From positions 147,808,439 to 147,872,438 of the forward strand of contig CM041292.1 of NCBI GenBank assembly GCA_023052935.1: a stretch of 64,000 bases of DNA, read 5' to 3'. The position numbers and the translations under genes were made by a program. This document shows, piece after piece, positions 34,661 through 47,218 of this stretch (the stretch's first letter is position 1; each line of letters opens with the position of its first letter). Below the pieces are notes generated by a model, which was given only the letters and a program-made list of their open reading frames with translations, was not told the DNA's origin and did not search any database. This DNA is from Piezodorus guildinii. Lineage: Eukaryota; Arthropoda; Insecta; Hemiptera; Pentatomidae.

Positions 34661-36970
34661 TCATCATCATCATCGAAACTCAGATGTGGCTCCAGCGACT
34701 CTCACTGAGCACTGAGTAGCCTTCATTTTCATCTTGACAAGGAGGACTAATTTTGGAGGGATACCGAGAGCGATCATTCCTTCATACAGTTCTTCCCGGA
34801 TCCCGCTGTCATAGGCAGCTCAGAAATCCACGAAGGGATGGTGAGTCTGGATGTTGTATTCAGCCGCTCTCTCCATTATCATCCTAACTGAAAATATTAG
34901 GGCTGTTGTGCCTTGTCCCTTTCTAAAGCCTACTTGATATTAGCCTATTCTGCATTTAACAAATGGAAGAAGTCTATGGAAGATAATGTTGGAAAATATC
35001 TTATAGGAAGACGACAGGAGGGATATTCCTCTGTAGTTTTCACAGTTAAGAGGATCCCCTTTTTTATGAATAGGACAAATTATAGTTTTGTACCATTCTT
35101 CAGGTATCCATTCCTGTACCCAGATGTCCATAATAAGGTTTTGCATAAATTTATTTGTTGCTTCTCCCCCATATTTCCAAAATTCAGACGGTATTTCATC
35201 AAACCCAGGGGCCTTGTTATTCCTCATCCGACTAATGGCATCCTGCACGTCATCTTCAACTGGAGGTTCCAACTCATCACCACCTATATTGATCTCTCTG
35301 GACAATTCTTTCCCAATAGAGTCTCCATTCAAAAGGTTCTCAAAGTGATTTTTCCACCTTTCTATATTATTTTCTTCTTAGTGACCAGAGAGCGATTTAT
35401 ATCTTTACAGGCATTGAATCGGGGTCTGACTGATAGACGAGATCTGTTTATCCATAGATAAAACTTTTTTATCTCATTCTGGGTTCTGTGGGTCTCAACA
35501 TCTTCCATTTGTTTCCTCTCCCATGATCTTTTTCTTTTCTGATAGATTTTTTTTTCAGTCCTCCTCTTCTTTCTATACTCTTCCATAGATGCTCTCGTAT
35601 GTCTTCTTTGGACCATTAGACGATATGCGGCATTCTTCTCGTCCGTAGCCAGTTAGCAATCTAAATCTAACCAGGGTGCCCTTCTGTCAGTTATTTTTTG
35701 TCCGATAATCTCCTTCGCTACGTTGTGCACTGTTTTTTTGTATAGATCCCATTTTTCAATAATTGATATGTTAGACATGTCAATGCTTTGCAACTTCTCA
35801 TCCATTGTCTGAATAAATTTTTGATTTGTTGCAGGATCGTTTAGTTTTTGCGTTTCGTACCTGATTGCCTTTTCTAAAGGTTTATTATGGGAATTATCCC
35901 TTGCGTGAATAAAAGCCACTAGCAAGTTGTGGTCCGAGTCAACGTTGGCTCCTCTATATACCCGTACATTCTATAGACTAGATATGGATCTCCTACTTAT
36001 TAGAACATGGTCTATCTGGTTTACAGTGAAACATCATTGGAGCGCCATGTAGCAAGGTGTATTCTCTTGTGCCGAAACATAGTACTAGCTACCACCATGT
36101 CCTTAGCTGCTACAAAGCTGACTAATCTCTCACCGTTATCATTTTTACAATCATGGATACTATGTTTTCCAATTGTAGGGCACAATACTGATTCCTTACC
36201 TATTTGAGCATTCAGATCTCCAGTTATAATTTTAATATCATGTTGGGGGATCTTATCCGTTGTTAGCTCTAGAATGTCGTAGAAATGATCCTCCTCTAAT
36301 GTCTATGTCAGTGCGTGCACGCTTAATATTGAGAAATTATTAAATTTTTCTTTTAGGCGAAGGAGCTATATTCTTGGGCTGACTGGTTTGAAGTCTATTA
36401 CCATCTACGCCAGTCTCATGCTGACAACAAAACCAGTTCCATATATATGACGTCGATCCTCGCAGCTGTTGTAGATCGAGTGGCTTCTCTTGTTCAGAAC
36501 TCCCTGTCCTGTCCATCTTATCTTTTGGATAGCAGCAATATCAATGTTGTATAAGTCTAGCTGGTTAAGGAGCTGTTGTAGAGCTCCTGATCTGTATAAT
36601 GATAAAACATTCCAGGAGGCTAATTTAAAGTACATTAAACATGCATTATGTCTTTTCCTATTGATCCGTCCGGCTTTTCTTTCCTTGGGGTTCATAATGG
36701 ATTGAATTTAAGGAGTGGGGGAGGGAGGGGGGATTAGTCCTCACAATCCCCAATTCAGGTGGAAAATCCTCCTTAGAGTCTCCTGACCTGTGTATAGATG
36801 GGTATCCGGGGCGGCGCCTAGGGAAGGTGATCCTAGGGGATGTACTGTAGGTGACCTTGTGTATAGTATGCTATGCTTGTGTACTCTGTGTGTGTTAGTG
36901 TACTGTTCCCCCAAAATAGAGGGCCGGTAGCTGATTGCAGCCTTCCGGCTGGGCGATGGGGGCGATATAT
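34661..36970 (-). mobile_element. RTE-type LINE 5' part: 5' UTR, endonuclease, RT N-terminal half
   Basis: GC-rich 5' UTR at about 36700-36970. The endonuclease start follows (ASWNVLSLYRSGALQ, IDIAAIQKIRWTGQGV, HIYGTGFVVSMRL) within 36405-36695, then middle-region frames at 35653-35925 and 35362-35616. The RT N-terminal half at 34940-35332 reads NKAPGFDEIPSEFWKYGGEA, then CPIHKKGDPLNCENYRGISL. Homology stops at about 34661, just before the RT active site. Multiple frame shifts. 3' truncation is the reverse of normal LINE truncation. Confidence 0.8.
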
Positions 36971-36973
36971 ATA

Positions 36974-37800
36974 ATATCCGTGGTATACACTATTGAGCAG
37001 AATGTTCCATTATTCTGAGTTAGAGCTCTTAAATTAAAACCAAACTTCTCAATAATTTGCCTTTTATTCAACGTGATTGTAAATATTAAATAAATAAATA
37101 AAATAATAATAATAAAAATACTCATAGTTCAGGAATCATTTTTTAATGGCTTCATTACAGAAAATTTAATTTTCCTTTCTAAAAAATACATAATTGCGAT
37201 GTATTTTACTAATAACTCTTGATCCTAAATTACAGCCGAAACCGTATCAGAATCCGTAGCGTGGTTTAGAAGGAGTTCACTGAAACCGAAAATGGCGGTA
37301 TCATTTTATATAGAGAAGATAAGAGAAATACAGTTAAAATGTTTTTTTCTCAACTTCCTGAATACCCGAAGGGTTGGAAATGCAAACGAATACAATTGGT
37401 TGGATGCAATAAAAGGTAGGAAAGGCAAATAAAGTAGTTGATAGATCTTGAAAGAAGAGTCGCTGCCTAACGGAGGAAGAGAAGGAGTATTGCCAAGAGT
37501 TAGAGGGGGATCGGCATAACATCGATATGAGAGTTTTGTCATCGAGTGGCTCTGAGTGAGCAAGCATTTCAATATCCCCGACTCGCTTTACCATTCACCT
37601 TCCAAAAGATTACTGTTCTAACCAATTTCCTTTCTTCTTTTCTAGAATAGAATAGAATACAAAATAATTTTTAATCTCGGACTCGGTCCCACAAGCATAC
37701 AGGTGTGTACATTTGAAATATACAACATGTCTGGCCAAACAGACAAAAGGAATATAATTAACTAATATTTTCAATCATGGATATATACATATACATATAC

Positions 37801-37873
<73 letters not shown>

Positions 37874-39574
37874 AAAAAAATTAATAAATAAAAACCATTT
37901 AGAGATGAAAATAAATCGTTAAAGAATTAGTTAAATTGAATTTCTATAGAAACATGTGTTTTATTGAATAATCTAATATATTTTTACCTAAAACAATTAG
38001 TTATTTTTATCGGATATTTATCAACCTCCTTTAAACATACAATTCCGTGTATTAGATTCCATTCAAAATCGCCCTGGCCTTGCCGCTCGACATTTTTGAT
38101 TTTCGTGATTTTTTTACCAGTTATTCTCTATCCTTTCGTGAATTTAAAATCATAAATGAAAAAAAAAATAGGGTGAATACTTTTAGTGCTCATATAAATA
38201 TTCATAGCAGGATTTTTTTCCATGACTCAACTGGTTCTAGTTTTATTAATTCGGTTTGTCTTATAGTCGGTTGGTGAGATGAGAGACACTCTGGAAAGTA
38301 ATATTTGATGTATTATATTTCCAAAACAAACTGGGTCTCTGCTACTAAATTTTACTCTATCGTACTTATTGTTATTAGTTATATCATTTTTCACTTAGTC
38401 CTTTTTGATGTATTTTATTGTAAATATATATCACACTTAGTTGGAAAAAAATCCTGCTTTGAATATTCATATTGAAAAAAAGATATAGCTTACACGATCA
38501 AAATTTCTAAAACAAGTAGTGCAATGATAAGGCTATATAAGGAAAAATAATCAAGCATGAAAATCATTACTAACCTCCCTTGTCATAGCGCGCCAAAGGT
38601 TTCAGTTGATGTAATTTTTCATGATTTTTTTAAACCATTTTCTTGGCTACTTAGGTAATGTCTTGTAAGGACCAAAATTTTATAAAATACTCTCATAATC
38701 ATTCTAGTTTTTTTTTTTTTTTTTTTGGTTCATAAATATGAAAAATTACCGGAGTTAATTTTTAGTCTCAAAGACCAAAATTGTATCACTTAAACAGATC
38801 GTATATATAGGTAATTCGTATAAGTTTCATAATTTTTCACTCAGTCCCTTCTGAGATATTTCCGTGTAAACATTGCGAAAAATCAATTTTTGCCAATTTT
38901 GAAAATTCATATAAAAAAAAGTACAATGTTCTCAAGATCGAAATTTTTAAAGAAAGTAGAACTAAGACTAACCTTTAATATAAAAAATAATTAAAAGTGA
39001 GTCTCTGTTCCTTCATCTACTTTTATCTCGTTAAAAATCTCGTTTTTTATTCATTTTCGAGAATTTTATAAACAACTTTCTTCACTATTCAGGAAATAAG
39101 TTGCGAGGACAAAAAATGCAAAGCATGTCCTTATCTTATTGTTAGTTTTTGTTTTGATTCGATATCTTAAAAATTAATGGAATTAGAAAGTTTTCCTATC
39201 ATATGGTTTCACTAAAAGTACTGACACGATTTTTTTTTTTTTTTTTTTTTTGTGTGGTTTTAAATTCACGAAAGGATAGAGAATAACTAGTCAAAAAATC
39301 ACGAAAATCAAAAATGTCGAGCGGCAAATGGACGACGATGGACGATTTCAAATGGAATCTAATACACAGAATTGTATGAATAAATTTTCTGTAATGAAGC
39401 CATTAAAAAATTATTCCTGAATTATGAGTATTTTTTATTAATATGATTTTATTTATTTATTTAATACTTACAGTCACGTTGAACAAAGGAAAATTATTGA
39501 GAGTTTGGTTTTAGTTTAAGAGCTCTAACCAGAAGAATGGAACATTCTGCTCAATAGTGTATACCACAGATATT
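36974..39574. mobile_element. foldback element with about 320-bp interrupted terminal inverted repeats
   Basis: 36974-37171 plus 38034-38150 form the left arm; 39259-39574 is the matching right arm in reverse complement (about 90 percent by eye). Shared blocks include GGTATACACTATTGAGCAGA, TTTTAATGGCTTCATTACAG and GCCGCTCGACATTTTTGATT. The left arm is split by an 860-base insertion (37172-38033) containing a (TA)n tract. The centre (38150-39258) holds about two degenerate tandem units of roughly 430 bases. No transposase found. Confidence 0.75.
37813..37870. repeat. (TA)n microsatellite
   Basis: TA run preceded by (ATACAT)n, inside the sequence that splits the foldback left arm. Confidence 0.9.
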
Positions 39575-40529
39575 GTATATATATATATATATATATACAG
39601 ATATAACATTGTTACACACTATTCTATTCTAAGAAACAAGTTCATAAACATCGTGTTACAAATAATTTGTACTTGAAAGAAAGCTAGCAAAATGTTTTAT
39701 TATTTTTTTTTTGCTAAGGTAAATACAGAAAACAGTAAGATAATGAATTGAATAGTGACAAGAATGCACCATCCACTCGTGTGTCCATCAATGTGAACTT
39801 TAGTGAAGGCTTTGTTTAAGAAAAAAAAAAGAAAAAAGAAATTAAAGGGCATTTTTTAAATGTTACAATTTGTTTATTGGGATGATACTAATATTACAAA
39901 TCAGTGTTTTGTAGTGTGATTTTTTCTTCCATGTTATTTGCGTGTTTTACTAAACTATAAAATATCATAATAATGAAATTTGAGTAATTTATAAATATAA
40001 TCTGCTTAAAGAGAAACGAAAGCTCTTCACTTGATCCCTAAGTTTTCCATCATAATTTATGTCGAAGATAATTACATTTCTCCAGCGGATAAATTTGTAA
40101 CGTAGGAAACGCTCACTGATTTATTTCTCGGATTAAAGATGATTCATTTTGAACATAATCCTTTAATAATTTTAAGAATACCTCTTGGTATCAATACTTT
40201 TATTTGTGTCTCATAAAGGTATTTAATATTATACAATGAAGAGCTATTCAATGATCAATACTTCGTTAAATAATAAGGTTTCTCGCTGTTTATTATTATT
40301 TTTATTTAATTTTTAAAAATAATACGACATAAAAGTTGTTTGTCATTAAATGTTCGTTTGATCGTAGGTTTCCTGCCCAATGAATTATTAAAATATTGAT
40401 TGGTGATAGGTATATACGCAATTTATGCTGAAAAGGAAAATACATTGGAAGTTTGTGATGCAGGTCTCTGCCCTATTCTAGAGAAAGGTCTGTTAATTAG
40501 ATTTTCAAAACTATCAGGGAATAGCTCTA
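39575..40529. other. unassigned intergenic sequence
   Basis: Starts with a short (TA)n tract to 39598. Nothing further recognised. Confidence 0.35.
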
Positions 40530-41304
40530 ATCCATAAAAATGTATACTTTGTATTCCAGGAGGATACTTCAATACGACTTTATATAGACAAGAAAAAAGG
40601 CGGGTCCGATCAAGCAGTGATAGAACCAAAATCGTTTTATTTTATTTTTTGTTTAAATTGTTATTAATACGTCTGTTAATTGATTGAAGTATCTCTATCT
40701 AGGTAAGCTTTATTGTTGAAGCTCGTAATGTGTTTCTTGCAGTTTTTATGAATGTTTTGGCCATTACTTAGTTTTACCTTGGAACATGTTATTTTCTTAA
40801 CTTGTTTGCTCAAGAGAAAATATATAGATCAAAGTATAATTGCACACCTACAGCAATGATATACGTTTTACTGAGAACATAATTTAAAAAATATTTTATT
40901 TTTTCATAAAAATTAATATTGACTGATCAATAAAAACAAAATTAACTTTTTAACTGGTTTTCTTTTTATTCATTGATTAGTCAGTATCCATAATTTCTAA
41001 CAAATTCAAAACAATCAGCATTGAAAAAATACGATGTTTTAGATTTCATTTTTAGACAAAAACTGAAAATAAATTTTCTGCTTCTACCCGGCTTTAATTA
41101 TGGCCCGACATAAAAAATCATTGGTTCAATTAATCCATAAAAATGTTAAACTTTGAATTCCAATAGGACAATTCAATAACACTTTATATTAGCGAGGAAA
41201 AGGCGGGCCCGATCAAGCACCGATAGAACCAAAATCGTATTATTTGTTTGTTTAAATTCTTATCAATATTTCTGTTAATTGATTAAAGTAGATCTATCTC
41301 GAGA
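40530..41304. repeat. X-Y-X direct-repeat structure
   Basis: X (40530-40704) and X' (41129-41304) are direct repeats. Shared blocks include AATCCATAAAAATGT, GGCGGGTCCGATCAAGCA / GGCGGGCCCGATCAAGCA, and GATAGAACCAAAATCGT. They flank Y (40705-41128), which also occurs alone at 28552-28997. No open frame. It could be a terminal-direct-repeat miniature element or a partial tandem duplication. Confidence 0.65.
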
Positions 41305-41989
41305 ATCACACAAGAAAGATAATAAGTGCGGTTTAATATTTCAAACATATGCCCTTCATCTTACCTCAGTATAGCAATATCCTATTATGTGATTGTCTTA
41401 GTTGGTTCTGAATATGTAGCTGGGTGTATCTATAGTCTTATAGTGGCTACACGTAGCACTGTGAGATACAGGTTTAATACTGATCCATGATTTATTAGAT
41501 AACTTGCCCTGATACCTCCCCCTGCTCCACAACTGAGACAATAGAACCCTCATCTTAGATTTCTAAGGTCAATGCTCCTATGTATCTGCTTTGTCTTTGA
41601 TGAGCCACTTACCTTCAGTAAGGCCTCTCCTGCGTACTGAAGGAGTGGCTTTAGAGGCGAGTAGTATACAATACATTAATCCCTTTTATTTCAAAGAGAA
41701 TAAAATAGAAAACTATGTTTCTACATATCTTTTACCTAATATAGAATAGATAAAGTATCTATCTTTTATTAGGCTCTACATTCCCTGCAGGACTTTGGCC
41801 TCTAACACTATTCTTGTCCACTCGTCTCTGCCAGCTGTATTTCCTTCTCCATTTCCTCATTATGAGCACAGAAAAGCTCTGCCTCAAGCCTCAAGCCATC
41901 CAGTGGCAAATTTCGCCTTCCTCCTGGCAACTAATAAAGAGGCTATTGGTAGGAGTTACAGTGGATTCGACGGAAAGTATTACCATCAT
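41305..41989. other. unassigned intergenic sequence
   Basis: No gene or repeat family recognised. Confidence 0.3.
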
Positions 41990-42400
41990 CACCACCATAC
42001 TGGAACGGTCCAGGTTCGAACGAAAGATCCTGAGGAGAATTTATGAAGCAGCATGTGTCAGCGGAGAGTGGAGATGAACAAATCTTGAGCTGAGAAATCT
42101 TTACAAAGTCTTAGACGTGTGGATGTGAATAAATTCTCACGATTACGATGGGCGGGCCACCTCGCTAGGACGAATCCAGAGGGAATCCCATCTGAAGTCC
42201 TATCGAAGAAACTGTTTAGAGTACGAAAGGTTGGACGCCCAACGCTCCGATAGGAAGATATGTTTTTACCGATGTACTCTCGATACTTGGCAAAGATAAC
42301 TAGAGGGTAGCAGCACAAAACAGAAATGACTAGCGGTCAATCCTGGAGCTGGCCAAGACTCAAAGCGTCGGTCGTAGAGCCGTATAATAATAATTACCAC
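41990..42400 (+). mobile_element. RTE-type LINE 3' end fragment
   Basis: Plus strand: FERKILRRIYEAACVSGEWR, then FSRLRWAGHLARTNPEGIPS, a typical RTE-group ORF C-terminus. The last part reads SILELAKTQSVGRRAV before TAATAATAAT. Frames are broken by single stops. The upstream border is uncertain. Confidence 0.7.
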
Positions 42401-43510
42401 CATGAAATGTCCTAATTCAGACAGTTTAAGCTCCCCAGGTACAAAAAAAATCTCAAAAATGATCTGGATATAAATAAGTAAACGGCCTTGTTAAAGAACA
42501 AAACATGGTGCGGAGTAGAACGTAATTAGTATTTTATTGACTGAATTATAAAAGGGTTACCTGTGAAACACCGAAATCTGGCGAATGTCAACTTATATGT
42601 CCGTAATTTCTACTAAATACCCTTGATCGTCGACATTCGAATTGCTCTAGAGGTAAATGTTGAACATATTTTCTTCTTCGTTTATATTTTCTTCTTAATT
42701 TAGTCGTGATTAATTTAAATATAGCTTTACAACTTCATATTAAATATTTTTGTATTGAACTTTTTACTCTTAAAACAATAGGTGTTCTTGCTCCGTGCAT
42801 GAACGTCTGAGCTTCATATAGTAAACTGAGAAATTTCACAATGGTAATTTAATAGTGTAAATCAATTTAATCTGGTTTTGACTGTAAAATAACCTACCTT
42901 TCTCATTAATTTTTAAAGTAGATCACAGAGTTTAATTAAAATAAACTAGATGTTTATTTAGTTTGCCTTCTATGTTATTATGGCAAATAGGATTATTTAG
43001 GCTCCCCAATGATTATCCGCGTTAACTTCAGTTTAATAAGTGTTTCCACTAGATTGCGTAGCAATGCACTTTAATATTCCCTGTTTAGCGAAAATTATTA
43101 ATTTACGTGAACTTTGGTACGTAACCTATTTTCTAACCCTTCTTGCCATTTTTAAGTCAGTTCAATTATGGCTTCCATGTTTCATGCTGTTGTCTCCATG
43201 GAGTTTTAATCCGTCCACTTTTTACAGTTTTATTTTCACTTGTTTACTCTGCTGATTTGAACAATCGAAATCATTTGACGTCAGTCGTCAAATTTCATAA
43301 TTGCATTCAATCGTTAGAAAGGCGGTGCATGTGTTAATAGAATTTTTAAATTTCTACGTAGAATAAAAAATAAAATAAATACTATAGTGAATTAAACGGT
43401 GTGCAGGGTTCTGTCCGTGGCTTTTCGAAATCAAAGACACGGCCGATTCTTCCGAAAGTTGGTAAGTTTACTTCTGTTTTATTCTTAGTTTTTCTGCACC
43501 TTATACACTC

Positions 43511-43553
<43 letters not shown>

Positions 43554-44143
43554 CCACCACATACTGTATTTCTCTAATCCTTAAGAATGAAAAATAATTT
43601 ACTTAACTTATTTTATGGTTCAGAATATCAAGCTTTAAAATTAATCTGCTGATTTATAATTAACTAATTTTTTCCTAATTAATACATACAAATGAAAGGT
43701 TAGTAATTGTTTCTTTGATAGCATTTACATTTATCCTTAGATTTTATAGATCAATTCTTATATAGTGACTTAATGGTAATTTATAGCCATTGATATGAAT
43801 TCACTGAAAACCCTGGCCTAGCATTTTACGGATCCAAGTTATATAAGATCAATTCCTTACTATGTTGTCAGGTTCTGTTGTCCTTATCTTGTGGACTTTT
43901 TCAGGTTAAATATTTACTAGATAATATTAGACTATCTATTTGTACTTTTATAAAAGTAAGTTTTATAAAAAAAAAATAATGATAAAAAAGAAACTATGGA
44001 GCTGTGTATTAATAAACGAATCAATATAGATCACGGAGAATCATCATGGGTTGATCAAAGCTACCTGAAACTTAAGAAGAAGTTAAGTTATGTTAAGAAA
44101 GTTAAGGTAACTATTTACAGTAGTATCAAACTAATTACAAAAA
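42401..44143. other. unassigned intergenic sequence
   Basis: AT-rich. A 42-base T run lies at about 43508-43550. No gene or transposon domain recognised. Confidence 0.35.
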
Positions 44144-44621
44144 CCGAAAATTAAACTTTTTTTTTTTTTTTTTTTAACCTTTATTTATTTAGAAATAATA
44201 CAATCTGCCACAATCTTGGGCAATAAGTATTAGTGATATTAGAGTTCATTCATTCCTTATGTACACAAAATAAAGAAATAAAAATAAATGAATACAAAAT
44301 AAATAGAAATAAATAAAATATAAAGAAGAATAAATAACAGTAAATAAAGATAAAAATAAAATAAAAGAAATAAATAATAATAATCTTGGTCACATTCATA
44401 CATATATATACAATATTTACATACTGCCCCTGGGAACTCCGAATTAAACCCCGACTCCCACAAGTGGGCGTTGGGGCCCAAGGCTAGGAGATCCCAGCGC
44501 CTCTCAGTCAGTCGCGTCACCGGTCTAATAAGCCAGTGGAGACTGAGAGAGGGCGCTAGAGCCACAGACTCTCAGGCGTGAGTGGAGAAGCTGGCCATTG
44601 CCAACACTCAGCATTGCTTTG

Positions 44622-47218
44622 TTATAAGAGATCTCTAGGCCACTGCCGTTTCAACCTACGAGGAGGGTTATAGGGATGGCTGGAGCTAGATAGGGATTGG
44701 GATAAAGGATTAGGAAGGTGAGTTAGCCTCTGGTGGAAGTTTAGGAATTTAGATGGGATTAAATCGAAGACAAATGGGATATTCAGATCATTGTGTAAGG
44801 TCTTGTTTGTAACATAATAGGGAGCATTGACTATTGTTCTAAGGACTTTGGACTGAAAGGATTGGATACGCCAGATGTTCGAAAATTTAGTTGTCCCCCA
44901 CAGTTCGAGTCCGTAGGTCCATATCGGTTTTAGAATCGTCTTGTAAATTAATAGTTTATTAGCAACAGAAAGTTTTGATGTTCTGTTTAGTAGTCTATAT
45001 AGTTGGCCGTATCGTCTGTTGAGTTCTTGTCGTTTAAGTCGAGTGTGTGGGTTCCACGTTAGTCTTTTGTCTAGTAAGAATCCCAGATACCGGACTGTGT
45101 CAGAGCAGGGAAGGGGTATGGAGTTAAAATTGACTTGTGGACAGGATCTGCGGCGAAGGGTAAAGGTGATGTGCTTACATTTGGATTCATTAATTTTGAT
45201 ACGCCAATTAGCGCACCAAAATTCAATCAAGGATAGATGTCTCTGTAGATAGGAAGATGCAATTTCGGGATCTGATTGGGTTGATAAAATGGCAGTATCG
45301 TCGGCAAAGGTTGCTAAGAAGGTATCAGGATCCGTAGGTATGTCAGCTGTAAATAGGAGATAGAGGACAGGACCTAGGACACTGCCTTGAGGTACACCAG
45401 CCTCGATCAGGATTGTGGTAAATGGGTTTTTAGTTTGAAAAGCAAGCCATCGTGCCAAACCCGGTCGAATGCCTGAGCAACGTCCAGAAAGGCACCAGTG
45501 CAATATTGCTTGTTTTCAAGTGCAAAGGATATATGGTCAACCACTCGTAGGCCTTGTTGTACAGTGGAGTGCTGTGAGCGGAATCCGAACTGGTGGAAAG
45601 GAATTTCAATTAACTGTAGGATACGCTTGAGAAGGATTTTTTCAAAGATTTTTGAAAGGATCGGAAGGAGACTAATAGGCCTATAGGATGAGGTGTTGTT
45701 GGGAGGTTTACCAGGTTTGGGAAAAAGGAGAATGATGGAGTGTTTCCACACCAAAGGAAAGTGGGTTGTACGGAGGATACTATTATAGAGGTAGGTAAGG
45801 AATATAATTGCTTTTTGGGGCAGTTGACGAAGGATCTTAGAATTGAGGAGGTCGTAGCCAGGAGCTTTTCGAGGTTTTAGTTTCTTTATAAGGAATTTGA
45901 CCTCAGAGGGGTTAATAGCTTTAGGGGGTGGAGAGAGAGGAATTGGAGAGGAGAGGAATTCCTTTACGTTAGCTGTATGAGCAGGATTGAGCTCGGGGTG
46001 TGGAATAAAAACTTTAGAAAGGTATTTGGCAAATTCTTCCGCTCTAGTCTCATCCGACAAAGCCCAGGATCCATCTTCACGTCGGATGGGATGGGAGATG
46101 AATTGGTATTTAAGAACTTTTTTGGTTACTTTCCAGAGGGAATTGTCGCAGATAGATAGTGAAGAAAGATAGGAATTGTAGGATTGGGATCGAAAGGTAT
46201 CTAATTTCTTTTTAGCTAATTTGGTGTAATAATTGTAGGATTTACGATCGTCTGGGTGCCTGGTTCTTTGCCAGAGGGTTCTAGAGCGTCGTTTGGTATG
46301 GATTAGATCTAGGAGGTTTTGGGGTATAGGATTCTTCTGGTAGTATTTTGGGGAAGGAGAAGGTGAAGATGCATTCCAGGCTGCTTGTTGGATAAGGGTA
46401 GTAAAGGAATCAACCGCATCATCAAGATCTTGTGGAGATTTGAGGGATACTCTGAGGTCTATTCCATCCGTTATTATTTCGCGGAAGAGGTTCCAATTAA
46501 CTGGGCCTCTTAGGAATGATGGTGGAGGGAGTTTCGGAATAGGAGATAATGAGAGAGTCAGGGTAAGAGGGCTATGATCGGAGGAAAGGTCATCGAGCCG
46601 GGAAACGGAATGATTTAAAGGTCCTAGCCCTTTGTGGATAAAATAATCGAGGAGGTCGGGGTTACGGTGAGGATCAGTAGGCCAGTAGGTAGGGGAATCG
46701 GGGGAGAGGATATTACAGTGAGTGGAATAGAGTGCAGACAGCAATGTTCGCCCGCGAGAATTTGTAGTTCTGGCTCCCCATTGCTGGTGTTTGGCATTTA
46801 AGTCCGCACCTATGAGGAAATGATGCCCTAAGGAATTAAGGAATAAATTAAATTGGATTTCGGAAATAGGTATTTTTGGAGGAGAGTATGCTGCAACTAC
46901 TGTTATAGGAAAATGACGGGTTTGTATAATTACAGCAGTGGTTTGGAGGAAGTTATGTACTGGTAAGGGTAATAAATTATGGGAGAGGGAGCGATGGATG
47001 ATGACAGCAGTGCCGGCATGAGCTGTTCCATCGGGATGGTCAGTTCGGTATATTTGGTAGTCTGGGATGTTGAATGATCGTTTGTTAGTTAGTCGTGTTT
47101 CAGTGATAAGAGCTATGTCAATACGTTTGTCGTGTAGTAATAAAGTTAGTTCATTAATATGATTTCGAACACCATTCGCATTCCAGAGGAGAATGGAAAT
47201 GGAGTTGGATGGAATCAT
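44622..47218 (-). pseudogene. TE2 ORF2, endonuclease and reverse transcriptase with about 80-bp deletion
   Basis: Frame 1 (47218 to 45407) holds the endonuclease (SILLWNANGVRNHI, LITETRLT, GADLNAKHQQWGA, SSDHSPLTL) and the RT N-terminal half (YRPISLLPILSKIFEKI, HQFGFRS, FLDVAQAFDRVWHDGLL). Frame 2 (from about 45430 to 44622) starts at IEAGVPQGSVLGPVLY and contains the catalytic FADD. Compared with TE1, about 27 codons are missing between the LKTHLP and AGVPQG segments, where TE1 has YYLVLQSFLDDRFFSVRQG. This shifts the frame. The copy cannot make a continuous RT. Confidence 0.88.

Noticed and set aside
34913..35461. 182-codon plus-strand open frame
   Set aside because: Antisense of the RTE reverse-transcriptase region, which shows recognisable RT motifs on the minus strand.
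44257..44565. 102-codon minus-strand open frame
   Set aside because: Lies in the TE2 3' UTR and its A-rich tail; the Tyr/Phe/Leu-rich part is low-complexity AT sequence.
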